From Polynucleobacter sp. Latsch14-2 (lineage in GTDB: Bacteria; Pseudomonadota; Gammaproteobacteria; Burkholderiales; Burkholderiaceae), in contig NZ_JACVPL010000004.1 of NCBI RefSeq assembly GCF_018881925.1, forward strand, positions 89,952 to 153,951: 64,000 nucleotides of DNA, in the 5' to 3' direction. The notes below the pieces were generated by a model. The model saw only the letters and a list, made by a program, of their open reading frames with translations. It was not told the DNA's origin and searched no databases. Shown one piece after another: positions 25,858 to 34,586 of the stretch (position 1 is the first letter of the stretch; the number at the start of each line of letters is the position of its first letter). The position numbers were made by a program, and so were the translations under genes.

Positions 25858-26222
25858 GGTCACCTATTGGCCGGACTCGGCCGGTCAATCCCCTAAAAAT
25901 AGCCTCTTTAGAGTGTCTGCAATGGTTTGAAAAGGAGTCGCCGAATATGAGTTACGCCCTTCTTTTGGATCGCAATGGCCGGCCCCTTTAAATAATTACA
26001 AGTGGTTCCTTTGACCGCAATGTGTAAATAGGCCTTAAAGCTGTTTTAACAATAAGCAAATACACACAATTGATGGGGCATGCCGAGCATCAATACATTA
26101 GTCATATCAACAATAATGAAAATTATTTAGGCGAGTGAGTCTTTGGGGGCATCAATCATATAAATGGGATGCCTGATTTTTCTCATCAGAATTCCATATG
26201 CTCAAAGGATTTCAAATGTCTA
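25858..26222. other. Intergenic region with GGCCGG hairpins, no gene seen
   Basis: 365 bp between convergent genes. It opens with a GC hairpin, GGCCG-GACT-CGGCC, around 25870-25883, and has a second GGCCGGCC block near 25979-25985, in otherwise AT-rich DNA. A small stem CTGAT/ATCAG lies near 26174-26190, just before the recombinase stop codon. The patchy GC-rich motifs look like remains of an older insertion or a terminator pair. No open frame worth calling. Confidence 0.45.
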
Positions 26223-29200
26223 CTATTCCAATAGCAAAGATGGCCCAACTACTGAAATCATTGCCAGCACAAATCTAACCCCATACAAAGCAGTTACTTT
26301 TGTATATTTCTCCTTGGGATTAGTGATGGCACTCAACTTCAGATCGATCTGAACTCGCCCTCGAGCAGCCTCTAAAGTCGTTACTCCAGAATCAGTAATC
26401 TGCTCGCAATTTAAACCTTTTTTCCAATAGGCAATTTGAATTTTTTGAGAAGAGCTATTGGCGACCTTGGTGCTGTCATGATTAATCACGACCGCCTGCG
26501 ACATTCCCATTTCATTAATAAACCAAAGCCATTTTTTAGCATCTGCAAGGGAGCTTGTTTGAACAGATAAATAAGATCCGGAATCTGCGATTTCAGGATA
26601 TTTATCGAGAAAATCACGAACGTGTTTTTGAGTTGTGAGATCTCTGACGGAACCCTCCGTTCGCTTACTGTAGAGAGCACTTAATACTTGAAATGTCTTT
26701 TTTGCAAAGGAGATGTGGGCATCCCCCGCAAGTAAATCAATCTCCCCCCGTGGCAATTGGGAGCCCTTCGTTGAAGCCGGATTTAGATTAAATAAAGTAG
26801 CAGGCAATGTTTTTTGTTTAGAAAACCATTTTTCTAGATCTGCTTTTGACAAACCAAATTCAAACGCAACCTGATCAAACCTTTGATCATTAACCGCAGA
26901 GGCGCTAGTCAATGAATTCAATGCATTGGCAATATGTTGCAACCTCTCCAAGCCCCCTTTTGGTGAAATGACGGGAGTTGGAACTTGATAATCAATACCG
27001 AGCGTTTCGACGACCTTAACAGCGTGGCTTCCCTTTAATACGGCGCGGTCAGTTATACGGTCAAGCAGTTCACCGTTTATATACTGCGAATTCTCATACT
27101 TCTCAATTTTTTTTGATAGGAGGACAAGGTGTGACTCTGAGTAGCTGCTCAAAGCTTGTAGAGCTTTATCACTAAGTTTTGGAGCGATGCGGTAGACCAT
27201 TCTGCCCAAAATAAAATCTGATAAATGGATATAGGAACCCAAAGTAATAATTAGATCGGTATGCCCCATCAATAAGCTAACTTGTAACATCGATCGGCGA
27301 TTAGTCTGGGCATCGCCAAGCATTCCACGACGCAGATCTTTTAGTATAAATGGCGTAAAGCGCTTCTTATTATGCTTTGCAGGCATAAACCATTTTGGCA
27401 GATAATTTCTCTCTAGCGGTTGATCAGCTAACCACATTTCAAATGCTAGGCGAGTGGCAAAACTGTGGCGCAGATGATGAAAGCGCAAAGTTTCATCATC
27501 TGCCATCTTTTGCAATGCATTGGTAATTAAATCTAAACGTTGATCCTTAGGATTGGCTTTGCCCTCTTTTACGAAATCGGGAAATAAATACGCACCTAAG
27601 TTACCAGCCTCCTCTTTAATTCTAGTGGAATACCATTTCAAGAGCCTCGTAAGCACCCCCTCAGGAGCCAAAATAGTTAGCGGTATTAGTCGATGTCCTG
27701 CTTTTGTCTTTAGATTTCTGAGTGCATTATCAGCAACCTCAAGCCAGGCATCAGGGAGAGACCCTTTATCCAAATCTTTAGCAACAACTTCAAGATCACC
27801 TAGTGTTAACCCAACAACCTCTGATCGTCGCAGACCACCAAAAAATCCTAGTTCGGCAATCTTTGCAAGTTGCTCAGCAACCCTTTTGCCAACTCTTTTT
27901 TTGGCATCACTATTAAGAAACTTCATCGTCCTATAAAAAGTATCGACGCTCACTATATTGGCATCGACCATGCCTTGACTTGCTCCCGATACATTGAAGA
28001 TGCCACTCTCATCAATTTCGGCTACTTTATATTTTTCGACTAAATACTCATGAAGCGATTTCAAGGAATGCGCTACCGTTCGGCGTGCACCTATCGATGG
28101 AGTGTTATCAAGTGCGTTTCTGTAGATTTCAATGTAGGCAGTCTCGCTTCCCAGTTGAGTTAAATCCATTTCCCCCAACTGTCCAACCAAGCGACCTCCA
28201 ATACAGTTAAGATTTTTGTAAATAGTATGTTTACTCAAGGGATGTCGCCCCCTTACTTTTTTAAGAACGTGCTCTGATAGCCATTCCCCGAGCAGACTAA
28301 CGCTAGGCAATCGATTGAGCGCATCTTCTTTTTGCCAGCGACCCACCCGTTTTAGTAGGTCACCCTCATTGGCCAGAATTGCCGCGCCTAGACTCCTTAA
28401 CTGCAAAGGCCAGGTGGCTTTGTCCTGCACATCATTTTCTTCGGGGTCCCCATGCTCCTCTCGGGGTCGGCGCTCCGGCCCGAGTGACGGACGCTTGGTG
28501 AGTATTTCCACCATTTCAGTCGGGGCATTATTGAAACGATGCCAAGACCAGTCTGGCAGGGAAACGCTAGAAAAATCATTGTTGGCGTAGCTGACTAGCC
28601 AAGGAGGAAGGTGTAAATGAAGGCGGGTTTTGAGTCCCAGTAAAATCTTGCCGATTGTTGTTGGCAATAGCAGCTGAAAACCTCTTTCCTTTGCGTAAGC
28701 CAAAATTAAAAAATAAATCTGCTCTGACTGCCTTCTCCCAAGATGTGATATTTCAATCAAAGAGGCTGGCCTCATGTTTGCCAACAGTAAACGAGTAAGC
28801 GGATCAGGAAACCAGCGCCTAGGGACTATCGGTCCCGAGTCTTTTTTGCCATCACCTGGCAATAAGACCAGCCAACGCAAATCGGACTCTGCCGTTAATA
28901 AAGACCCTGGCAAAGCCTTTAGAAAACTCGTCTGAATTAAAGCCCCATTAATCATCGCCGAGAGTATGACCCTACCCCACTGCGCATGAAGATGTAATTC
29001 TGAATTATCTTCAAGCGATTGATGAAAAGCGGTTATGAAGGGATGTACTTTTGCTAAGTGCTCCATATTCTTATGAATAAATGGCGATGCAGGATCATCG
29101 AACATTGGAATGGGAAGATACGGAATAGCCATATCAAACCGCTCAGAATTATTTCCAGCCTCAATCACTTCCAAAAATCGTCTACTAATTGCAAACCCTC

Positions 29201-29507
29201 TTTTTGGCGGGGCAAGCTCCCGAATGGTTGCGAGAAGCGCATCAAGCCCGATAGGATCCACATGAAACTTATTAAGACCTACTGCAGAAAGAATCTGTGG
29301 GCTAGTCAAATAAATACACTCAAATAGCCATAGATGGGTAGCGGGAATCTCCCCTACTTTTAATGCGGTCTCGGTAATGTGTGATTTAGCCAAGTCCCGA
29401 AATGGCTCGGGAGTAAATAAATGAGACCAGCCAATCCAAATATTAGCATCCTGCGGTAATGGAGGCGCCTTAAGCTTTGGAGCAGGATTTTCAGAAACCG
29501 TTTGCAT
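26223..29507 (-). CDS. Very large tyrosine-recombinase-like protein A
   Basis: A 1094-residue protein with a tyrosine recombinase catalytic core in its middle: Arg in FGGLRRSEVVGLTLGD (about 559), HxxR in FHHLRHSFATRLA (about 677), and MGHTDLIITLGSYIH with His and a likely nucleophile Tyr (about 747-760). About 500 N-terminal and 330 C-terminal residues have no domain I recognise, making it roughly three times the length of a standard integrase. It starts 3 bp after the stop of a second giant recombinase-like gene, so the two form one operon reading inward from attR. Similar multi-recombinase operons (RIT, GInt) are known on islands; assignment to one of them is not made here. Confidence 0.8.
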   Translation of the reverse strand: MQTVSENPAPKLKAPPLPQDANIWIGWSHLFTPEPFRDLAKSHITETALKVGEIPATHLWLFECIYLTSPQILSAVGLNKFHVDPIGLDALLATIRELAPPKRGFAISRRFLEVIEAGNNSERFDMAIPYLPIPMFDDPASPFIHKNMEHLAKVHPFITAFHQSLEDNSELHLHAQWGRVILSAMINGALIQTSFLKALPGSLLTAESDLRWLVLLPGDGKKDSGPIVPRRWFPDPLTRLLLANMRPASLIEISHLGRRQSEQIYFLILAYAKERGFQLLLPTTIGKILLGLKTRLHLHLPPWLVSYANNDFSSVSLPDWSWHRFNNAPTEMVEILTKRPSLGPERRPREEHGDPEENDVQDKATWPLQLRSLGAAILANEGDLLKRVGRWQKEDALNRLPSVSLLGEWLSEHVLKKVRGRHPLSKHTIYKNLNCIGGRLVGQLGEMDLTQLGSETAYIEIYRNALDNTPSIGARRTVAHSLKSLHEYLVEKYKVAEIDESGIFNVSGASQGMVDANIVSVDTFYRTMKFLNSDAKKRVGKRVAEQLAKIAELGFFGGLRRSEVVGLTLGDLEVVAKDLDKGSLPDAWLEVADNALRNLKTKAGHRLIPLTILAPEGVLTRLLKWYSTRIKEEAGNLGAYLFPDFVKEGKANPKDQRLDLITNALQKMADDETLRFHHLRHSFATRLAFEMWLADQPLERNYLPKWFMPAKHNKKRFTPFILKDLRRGMLGDAQTNRRSMLQVSLLMGHTDLIITLGSYIHLSDFILGRMVYRIAPKLSDKALQALSSYSESHLVLLSKKIEKYENSQYINGELLDRITDRAVLKGSHAVKVVETLGIDYQVPTPVISPKGGLERLQHIANALNSLTSASAVNDQRFDQVAFEFGLSKADLEKWFSKQKTLPATLFNLNPASTKGSQLPRGEIDLLAGDAHISFAKKTFQVLSALYSKRTEGSVRDLTTQKHVRDFLDKYPEIADSGSYLSVQTSSLADAKKWLWFINEMGMSQAVVINHDSTKVANSSSQKIQIAYWKKGLNCEQITDSGVTTLEAARGRVQIDLKLSAITNPKEKYTKVTALYGVRFVLAMISVVGPSLLLE

Positions 29508-29510
29508 TGT

Positions 29511-32189
29511 CTAAAACCGAATCGGCTTAAATTCAATTTCAGCAAGCATAGCCCTAATAATTGGCTCTATTGCTTGGCGAAATTGGTAAGGATCAAATCC
29601 TGAATCGGGCAGCCAGGCGGATTCACCTAGACCCCAATGGCCCAAAAAAGTACTGTTGATCGTGGCATGACTGCCTTTGGCATTAAAGAAGCTGGTTGCA
29701 GCATAGTGGCGGCCGGTATTGGAAATAGCCCAAATATTTTTGCTCACGCCATTTAAAATGGCCTGATGGGAAAAGCCAGAAAACTCTTTGGCAAACCACC
29801 CTTCTTTTCTCTCCTCAAAAAAGAAGAGCGTTTTTTCCAGTGAAAGCGTGAACTCTTTAACCCCCATTCCTTGTCGATCCCGATTTTTAGTAGCCTTTAC
29901 CAGCAACACCTTTGGCTCATTTTCTGGAAGTAGCGTCCAAAGCCTTTTAAGGTGCTCTAAATATCGGTCAACACATATCTGCACTTGGGGAGGAATCCAG
30001 ACTAAGCGAGCATGACTAGCATCATCCGTGTCCTTTTCTTGCATCGACATAAAACCTGTTTCGCGGTCGATTAAGGTTAAATCTAAGATCGGGGTGCGGA
30101 CATCTCGAAATCCAGTTGCGATCCCCAAGACTATTCCAATATAGGCTGCTACCAAGTTGTGGTGCTCATAAGGGCTGGATGCGCTGTGCTCCTCAATTTG
30201 CGCTTGCAACTTGGCTAAGATCAATTTGATATTTTCTGGTTTAGGGGAAAAATCATTTCCTGTCAGAGATTCGGGAATAACCGATCTTTCGTGCTGCAAA
30301 GAAAAAAGCCCACTCGTTATCAACCCAACTTTGGTCATTTCATACCAGAGCTGACTCATTGCATTGCAGTAATATTGATTTAGTACTTCGCGATCTAAAG
30401 CAACGTAGTGTCTTTGAGTGTCGGCCTGGTTCGAAGCTCTACCGAAAATGGCGCAGTTACGCAGTAACTCCCGCTCCTCTAATCCATGAAACCACAATGG
30501 GATGAGATCACCAATTCGGTCGTGATTTGCCCAAAATTTGGAAATGCCCGCATTCAGGAGCTTTTCTCGTATAACTTCATTGAATAATTGCTCATATTCC
30601 GCAAGATCGCGCTCGAACCATTTGTCATTTGGCTTGCTGGGGAGACCTTTGCCAATACCCCAAATATCTGAAAAACCGAGGCGGGGATGGATCAACATCT
30701 GCTTGCCAAAAATTTCTAGAGTGCGGGGATCTCTTACAGGCGGCAAGTATGGGCGTAACCACACACCATTAAGTGAGGATGAATAGGCAAGCGTCCAATC
30801 CTCTGGCAGGCCTTCTATAGTATTAAAGCCGACTAATTGCGCTGCATCCCGTAATCGAGATCCAGTCACAATCGCAACCGCACACAGCTTTACTGTTTCT
30901 CGAATTAATTTATATTCCGCCTCTTTGCCAGCCGGAGGGGTTTTATAGGTAAGCGCTAGACCCTCCAAAATGTTGAGAAATTTCACCATAAGAGCGACAT
31001 GGGGGCGCTTAAGACGAGTCTTAAACGCCTGTGCCGACATCAGCATCCCCTTATATCTTCCATGAGCGGCTGCGTAAATGGAGGCAAGTGGCGGTAACTT
31101 GCCTTTTTCTCCAGGAATATCCGGGGGATCAAAAAATTCCTCGGCTGGGAACAAAATCTCATCGGGGATGGTGAATTCGCCGGGATGATGCCCGGACTCC
31201 CAAATTTCTTTAAGCTCTTCCTCATCAGGAGCAATCGACACAATTCTGGGAGGCGGGATATCTCCCTTAACAACAATAAATGGAAATTCAAAATCCCTTT
31301 CACTAAAGTCCTCGGGGGGCTCATCCCGAACTACCACGTACTTTTTGCTAAAAACTTCTGGTGGATCCTCATCTATTTTGGGTTTTTTTCTGCCCTTGCC
31401 GGATCCCAGGGGTCGATCTTTAAAAACCGAAGGTCTTTTGGAGCCATAGGCATCACTTATAAGATCTGCAAGCGCCCCATATCCCTGATTGTCATGCGCA
31501 CTATCACGATGCATTTGAGCAAAATAATCATGGGCAGCTGCGAAAGTTGCACCAATTCGAGACCAGCGCAATAGTTCACCGCTTCGCTCGGGTTTCTGAA
31601 TCTTACGCAAAAGAAGGCCAGCCTCAACATAGCGCTGCAAATCAACATCATCTGAATTTCGATACGGACGGCTATTAAAGGATGCCAGTAGGAGCCCCTG
31701 AAGGCTTCGATAAGCATCATGTTTGGACTTCTCAGGCAGGCCATCATTTCCTACCGCAGAGTTCCATAGAACCGCCCAGACAGGGTGATCCTCTAAGGTT
31801 CCATGAAATGAGGAGCCTTTAACGTTCTTATTTTTACTTTTGTCCGCACTCACCTTACCCATTATTGGTACCTGGCGCAGCGCTGAATCCAGAGGGATCT
31901 GGGTGACGGCATTTAGCCATTTTTGAATTAAATCTAAGCTATTGCCTAAGCTCTCATCCCTCTTATTTGCCCATCGATGGGCTGCTGTCAAAATCTCAGG
32001 AAGGTTCGAAACAATCTGCCAGAGCCCCACCATTGAGCTGGGAATATCTAAAATTTGCGATACGTCTTCATGCAATTTTTCAAAATTAGGAGTAGCTTTA
32101 GCTGCCTTGATGAGCTCAAGGCGATGATCTTCTTTAAGTCTATTAGAACTAGGAGCGCTGACACTAGGCACTTTATTGTGCGAAGTCAC
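29511..32189 (-). CDS. Very large tyrosine-recombinase-like protein B
   Basis: An 892-residue protein. C-terminal 220 residues fit a divergent tyrosine recombinase fold: Arg in GIATGFRDVRT (about 693), a Lys-containing hairpin, an RH pair in NTGRHYAATSFF (about 825) and GHWGLGESAW followed by a Tyr in FDPYQFR (about 851-867). The first His of the usual HxxR box is not obvious. The N-terminal 650 residues include an acidic Pro-rich segment (about 270-370) and no recognised domain. It is the first gene of the pair and begins about 280 bp from attR. It may be a catalytic partner or an accessory subunit of protein A. Confidence 0.72.
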   Translation of the reverse strand: MTSHNKVPSVSAPSSNRLKEDHRLELIKAAKATPNFEKLHEDVSQILDIPSSMVGLWQIVSNLPEILTAAHRWANKRDESLGNSLDLIQKWLNAVTQIPLDSALRQVPIMGKVSADKSKNKNVKGSSFHGTLEDHPVWAVLWNSAVGNDGLPEKSKHDAYRSLQGLLLASFNSRPYRNSDDVDLQRYVEAGLLLRKIQKPERSGELLRWSRIGATFAAAHDYFAQMHRDSAHDNQGYGALADLISDAYGSKRPSVFKDRPLGSGKGRKKPKIDEDPPEVFSKKYVVVRDEPPEDFSERDFEFPFIVVKGDIPPPRIVSIAPDEEELKEIWESGHHPGEFTIPDEILFPAEEFFDPPDIPGEKGKLPPLASIYAAAHGRYKGMLMSAQAFKTRLKRPHVALMVKFLNILEGLALTYKTPPAGKEAEYKLIRETVKLCAVAIVTGSRLRDAAQLVGFNTIEGLPEDWTLAYSSSLNGVWLRPYLPPVRDPRTLEIFGKQMLIHPRLGFSDIWGIGKGLPSKPNDKWFERDLAEYEQLFNEVIREKLLNAGISKFWANHDRIGDLIPLWFHGLEERELLRNCAIFGRASNQADTQRHYVALDREVLNQYYCNAMSQLWYEMTKVGLITSGLFSLQHERSVIPESLTGNDFSPKPENIKLILAKLQAQIEEHSASSPYEHHNLVAAYIGIVLGIATGFRDVRTPILDLTLIDRETGFMSMQEKDTDDASHARLVWIPPQVQICVDRYLEHLKRLWTLLPENEPKVLLVKATKNRDRQGMGVKEFTLSLEKTLFFFEERKEGWFAKEFSGFSHQAILNGVSKNIWAISNTGRHYAATSFFNAKGSHATINSTFLGHWGLGESAWLPDSGFDPYQFRQAIEPIIRAMLAEIEFKPIRF

Positions 32190-32466
32190 CTATAGGAACT
32201 TGCAAACGGTGTAGCTATAGGAAATTCTAGGCGTGTAACCGACACTTCAATATGGACTTGATTGCTTGTAAAACGAAGTGGTTTGCCTGGAACTTGAGTA
32301 TCAATCTGAAGGTGAAGTGGTGTTCACTTTATCACATATAAATTTTAAAAATTTTGGATTATTTTTGTAGAATTTATTTACGTTTTTGTCGGATACCAAA
32401 AGGTCTGGAACGATGAAGCCCTTTGTTTATATGGCTTTCGTGAGTTCAGTAAAAATTTCGCTGACT
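32190..32466. other. Region between giant recombinase operon and attR
   Basis: 277 bp, strongly AT-rich around 32330-32390, with no open frame. It should contain the promoter for the leftward recombinase pair. A half of the TGTCGG motif occurs near 32387, and ACCGACAC near 32235, but no full palindrome was found. Confidence 0.4.
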
Positions 32467-32505
32467 ATGTCAAGGTGGTGCTCAACCAGCTGAGCTACGA
32501 GCCTA
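32467..32505. repeat. attR: decayed 5' half of tRNA-Val
   Basis: 39 bp matching 2944-2983 except that one T of the D-loop is missing (GCTCAACC here, GCTCTAACC in the gene). It covers the anticodon loop to the 5' end; the 3' half is absent. Since the relA stop codon lies 18 bp to the right, this is where the original tRNA 5' end stood before integration. The missing base fits loss of selection on this copy. Confidence 0.88.
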
Positions 32506-32522
32506 TTAAGACCAAGAGTTTA

Positions 32523-34532
32523 TCACCGGCGGCGTACTTGAGTAACGCCTTTGAGCTCTTCTAGGCTATTTTGGACCAAGCGCAAGGCCTCCGAGTCCCT
32601 AATCTCAACCGTAAAGAGGATCTGGGCCACTCCTCGTTTGGCAGATTTTCGCAAATCAATCACGTGCACGCCCTGTCTGGTCAGCACCTCAAATAACTCG
32701 CGCATCAACTCAGGTCGGTCTAGAGCGCTAATAGCTAAATCAGCTGGAAATACACGTTGGGAATCTTCTTTGGGGTTTAGCGTAGCAGCAGTCTGATTCC
32801 ATGCCGTCTGAATTACCCGTTCTGGGGCTCTTTCTAATAAACCCCTGAAAGTCTTACAAGCGCGGCGGTGGATCGATACCCCACGACCCTGTGTAATAAA
32901 ACCTGCAATCGGATCAGGGGGGACCGGGCGGCAGCAACGAGCTAATTGCGTCAACAAAGAGTCGACACCAACGACCAGCACATCACCCCCCTGAGTCTGC
33001 TTACGGCTGCTTTGGCGTAACACGATTTCAGCAGAAGATGGTGGCCTTACTTCCGACTTTAACTCTGACTTGAGGTCTGCAGACTTTGCATGCGCCGCAG
33101 TCTCTTCGTCGTCTAGAGCATTAAACCAGGCACGCACGCGTGTGCGAGCCCTTTGAGAGCGCAAATAGTTGCGCTCAGGGCTAATCCAATCCCGCGATGG
33201 TCCGCCATGTTTGACGGTAATAATTTCAACTGTCTGACCATTTTGCAGTGGCGTATCTAGTGTAACCATCGCGCCATCGACTCGAGCACCACGACAACGA
33301 TGTCCTAAGTCAGTGTGTACTGCATAAGCAAAATCAATAGGGGAAGAACCCTTTTCGAGTGAAATTACTTTTCCCAAAGGTGTCAGCACATAAATATGAT
33401 CATCAATCTCATGATGCTTAAGTTGATCCCAGGCATCCTCTTTCCAAGAAATGAGTTGCCTTGCCCAAGCAATTTGTCTTTCATAAGCAACCTCAGCACT
33501 ATGAGTGCCTGCTTGATGGCTTGGATGTAGATTGGCATTTTTAGGGGGTGTAGTAACACCAGCATAGGCGCCCTCTTTGTAACGCCAGTGCGCAGCCAGC
33601 CCAAATTCAGCCTGCTGATGCATCTCTTGGGTGCGCACCTGAATCTCAAAGGCAGTGCCATTCTCATCCATAACAACAGTGTGTAAGGATTGATAGCCAT
33701 TGGGCTTAGGTCTTGCGATGTAGTCATCAAACTCGCGAGGTACGGGCTGCCAAGCGTTGTGCACTAAGCCCAAAATAGCATAGCAGGACTTAATATCTGC
33801 AACCAATACGCGAAACGCTCTCACATCATAGAGGTTAGCAAAATCCAAAGACTTACCCTGCATCTTTTTCCAGATGCTATAAATATGTTTTGGTCGACCC
33901 AAAACCTCACCATCAATGTCAGCATTCTGAAGTTCTTGTTTTAAGCGCAATACAATCTGCTCAATAAAGACCTCTCGCTCGATGCGCTTGGCATCCAACA
34001 TATTGGCAATATCACGATATGTTTTGGGTGACAAAGTACGAAAGGCTAAATCCTCCATCTCCCACTTCATCTGCCAAATACCAAGTCGGTTGGCCAATGA
34101 GGCATCAATATCCAGAATCTCTTGCGCCCAAGCTGCAGGCATTTCCAACTTTTCCTGAGTTACCCATCGAAGCGTTTGCAAACGTGAGGCTAAATAAATC
34201 AAGACCACACGCAAATCATCACCAAAGGCCAAAAGCATTTTGCGTAACATCTCTTCCTGACCAGCAACACTGAGGCCACCATCATCGCGCACCAATTTAG
34301 CCTGAGCTTGTCGAAGACCTCGATACCCAATAAGCAACTTAGCTGACTCATCACCAATGAGTTTAATGAGCGCCTCCTTCCCATGAGTACGCGCAATATT
34401 TATAGCGGCCGTTAATGTCGCCTGGTCTAGATGAAGCATTTCTAATATCCGCAAAACCCCAGAGGCGTGACTTTCGGCAGGCTCACCATACCAGCCATCT
34501 ATGATTTTAAATTTCTGAAGTGAGTTTGCCAT
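32523..34532 (-). CDS. relA: (p)ppGpp synthetase RelA
   Basis: Makes the alarmone (p)ppGpp from ATP and GDP/GTP on stalled ribosomes. Domains in order: an inactive HD-like domain (no HDxxED motif is present), the synthetase domain (about 210-340; IWKKMQGKSLDFANLYDVRA, and the EFDDYIARPKPNGYQSLHT stretch, whose EFDD signature marks synthetase-only RelA rather than SpoT), TGS domain (HIYVLTPLGKVISLEKG), zinc-finger/CC region (LARCCRPVP) and a C-terminal ACT domain. 669 residues, somewhat shorter than E. coli RelA. It now ends next to attR; before integration tRNA-Val lay directly downstream and may have been co-transcribed. Confidence 0.94.
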   Translation of the reverse strand: MANSLQKFKIIDGWYGEPAESHASGVLRILEMLHLDQATLTAAINIARTHGKEALIKLIGDESAKLLIGYRGLRQAQAKLVRDDGGLSVAGQEEMLRKMLLAFGDDLRVVLIYLASRLQTLRWVTQEKLEMPAAWAQEILDIDASLANRLGIWQMKWEMEDLAFRTLSPKTYRDIANMLDAKRIEREVFIEQIVLRLKQELQNADIDGEVLGRPKHIYSIWKKMQGKSLDFANLYDVRAFRVLVADIKSCYAILGLVHNAWQPVPREFDDYIARPKPNGYQSLHTVVMDENGTAFEIQVRTQEMHQQAEFGLAAHWRYKEGAYAGVTTPPKNANLHPSHQAGTHSAEVAYERQIAWARQLISWKEDAWDQLKHHEIDDHIYVLTPLGKVISLEKGSSPIDFAYAVHTDLGHRCRGARVDGAMVTLDTPLQNGQTVEIITVKHGGPSRDWISPERNYLRSQRARTRVRAWFNALDDEETAAHAKSADLKSELKSEVRPPSSAEIVLRQSSRKQTQGGDVLVVGVDSLLTQLARCCRPVPPDPIAGFITQGRGVSIHRRACKTFRGLLERAPERVIQTAWNQTAATLNPKEDSQRVFPADLAISALDRPELMRELFEVLTRQGVHVIDLRKSAKRGVAQILFTVEIRDSEALRLVQNSLEELKGVTQVRRR

Positions 34533-34586
34533 TAGTTAAGACAGATTTTCGGATGAATACTCGCCTAGAAAAACATGAAGAATTAC

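Larger units (their letters stand above)
2944..32505. mobile_element. Integrated genomic island (~29.5 kb) in tRNA-Val
   Basis: Flanked by direct repeats of the 5' half of tRNA-Val, with a phage-type integrase gene about 0.8 kb inside the left repeat. Removing it would rejoin relA, tRNA-Val and thrS, with the tRNA about 18 bp after the relA stop codon. Cargo: an adhesin secretion and glycosylation locus and a two-component system; both ends carry recombinases (one integrase on the left, two giant recombinases on the right). No replication, mobilisation or phage structural genes are visible, so it would need help to transfer between cells. Whether it is one element or a composite of two is open. 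Confidence 0.85.

Noticed and set aside
25858..26222. A small RNA or riboswitch in the GGCCGG region
   Set aside because: Only short unmatched hairpins are visible and no known riboswitch pattern; recorded as a repeat instead.
27553..27936. 127-codon plus-strand frame in the giant recombinase gene
   Set aside because: Antisense to a gene with clear catalytic motifs; no independent support.
32467..32505. A second functional tRNA-Val
   Set aside because: Only the 5' half is present and one D-loop base is missing; it is the right attachment repeat.
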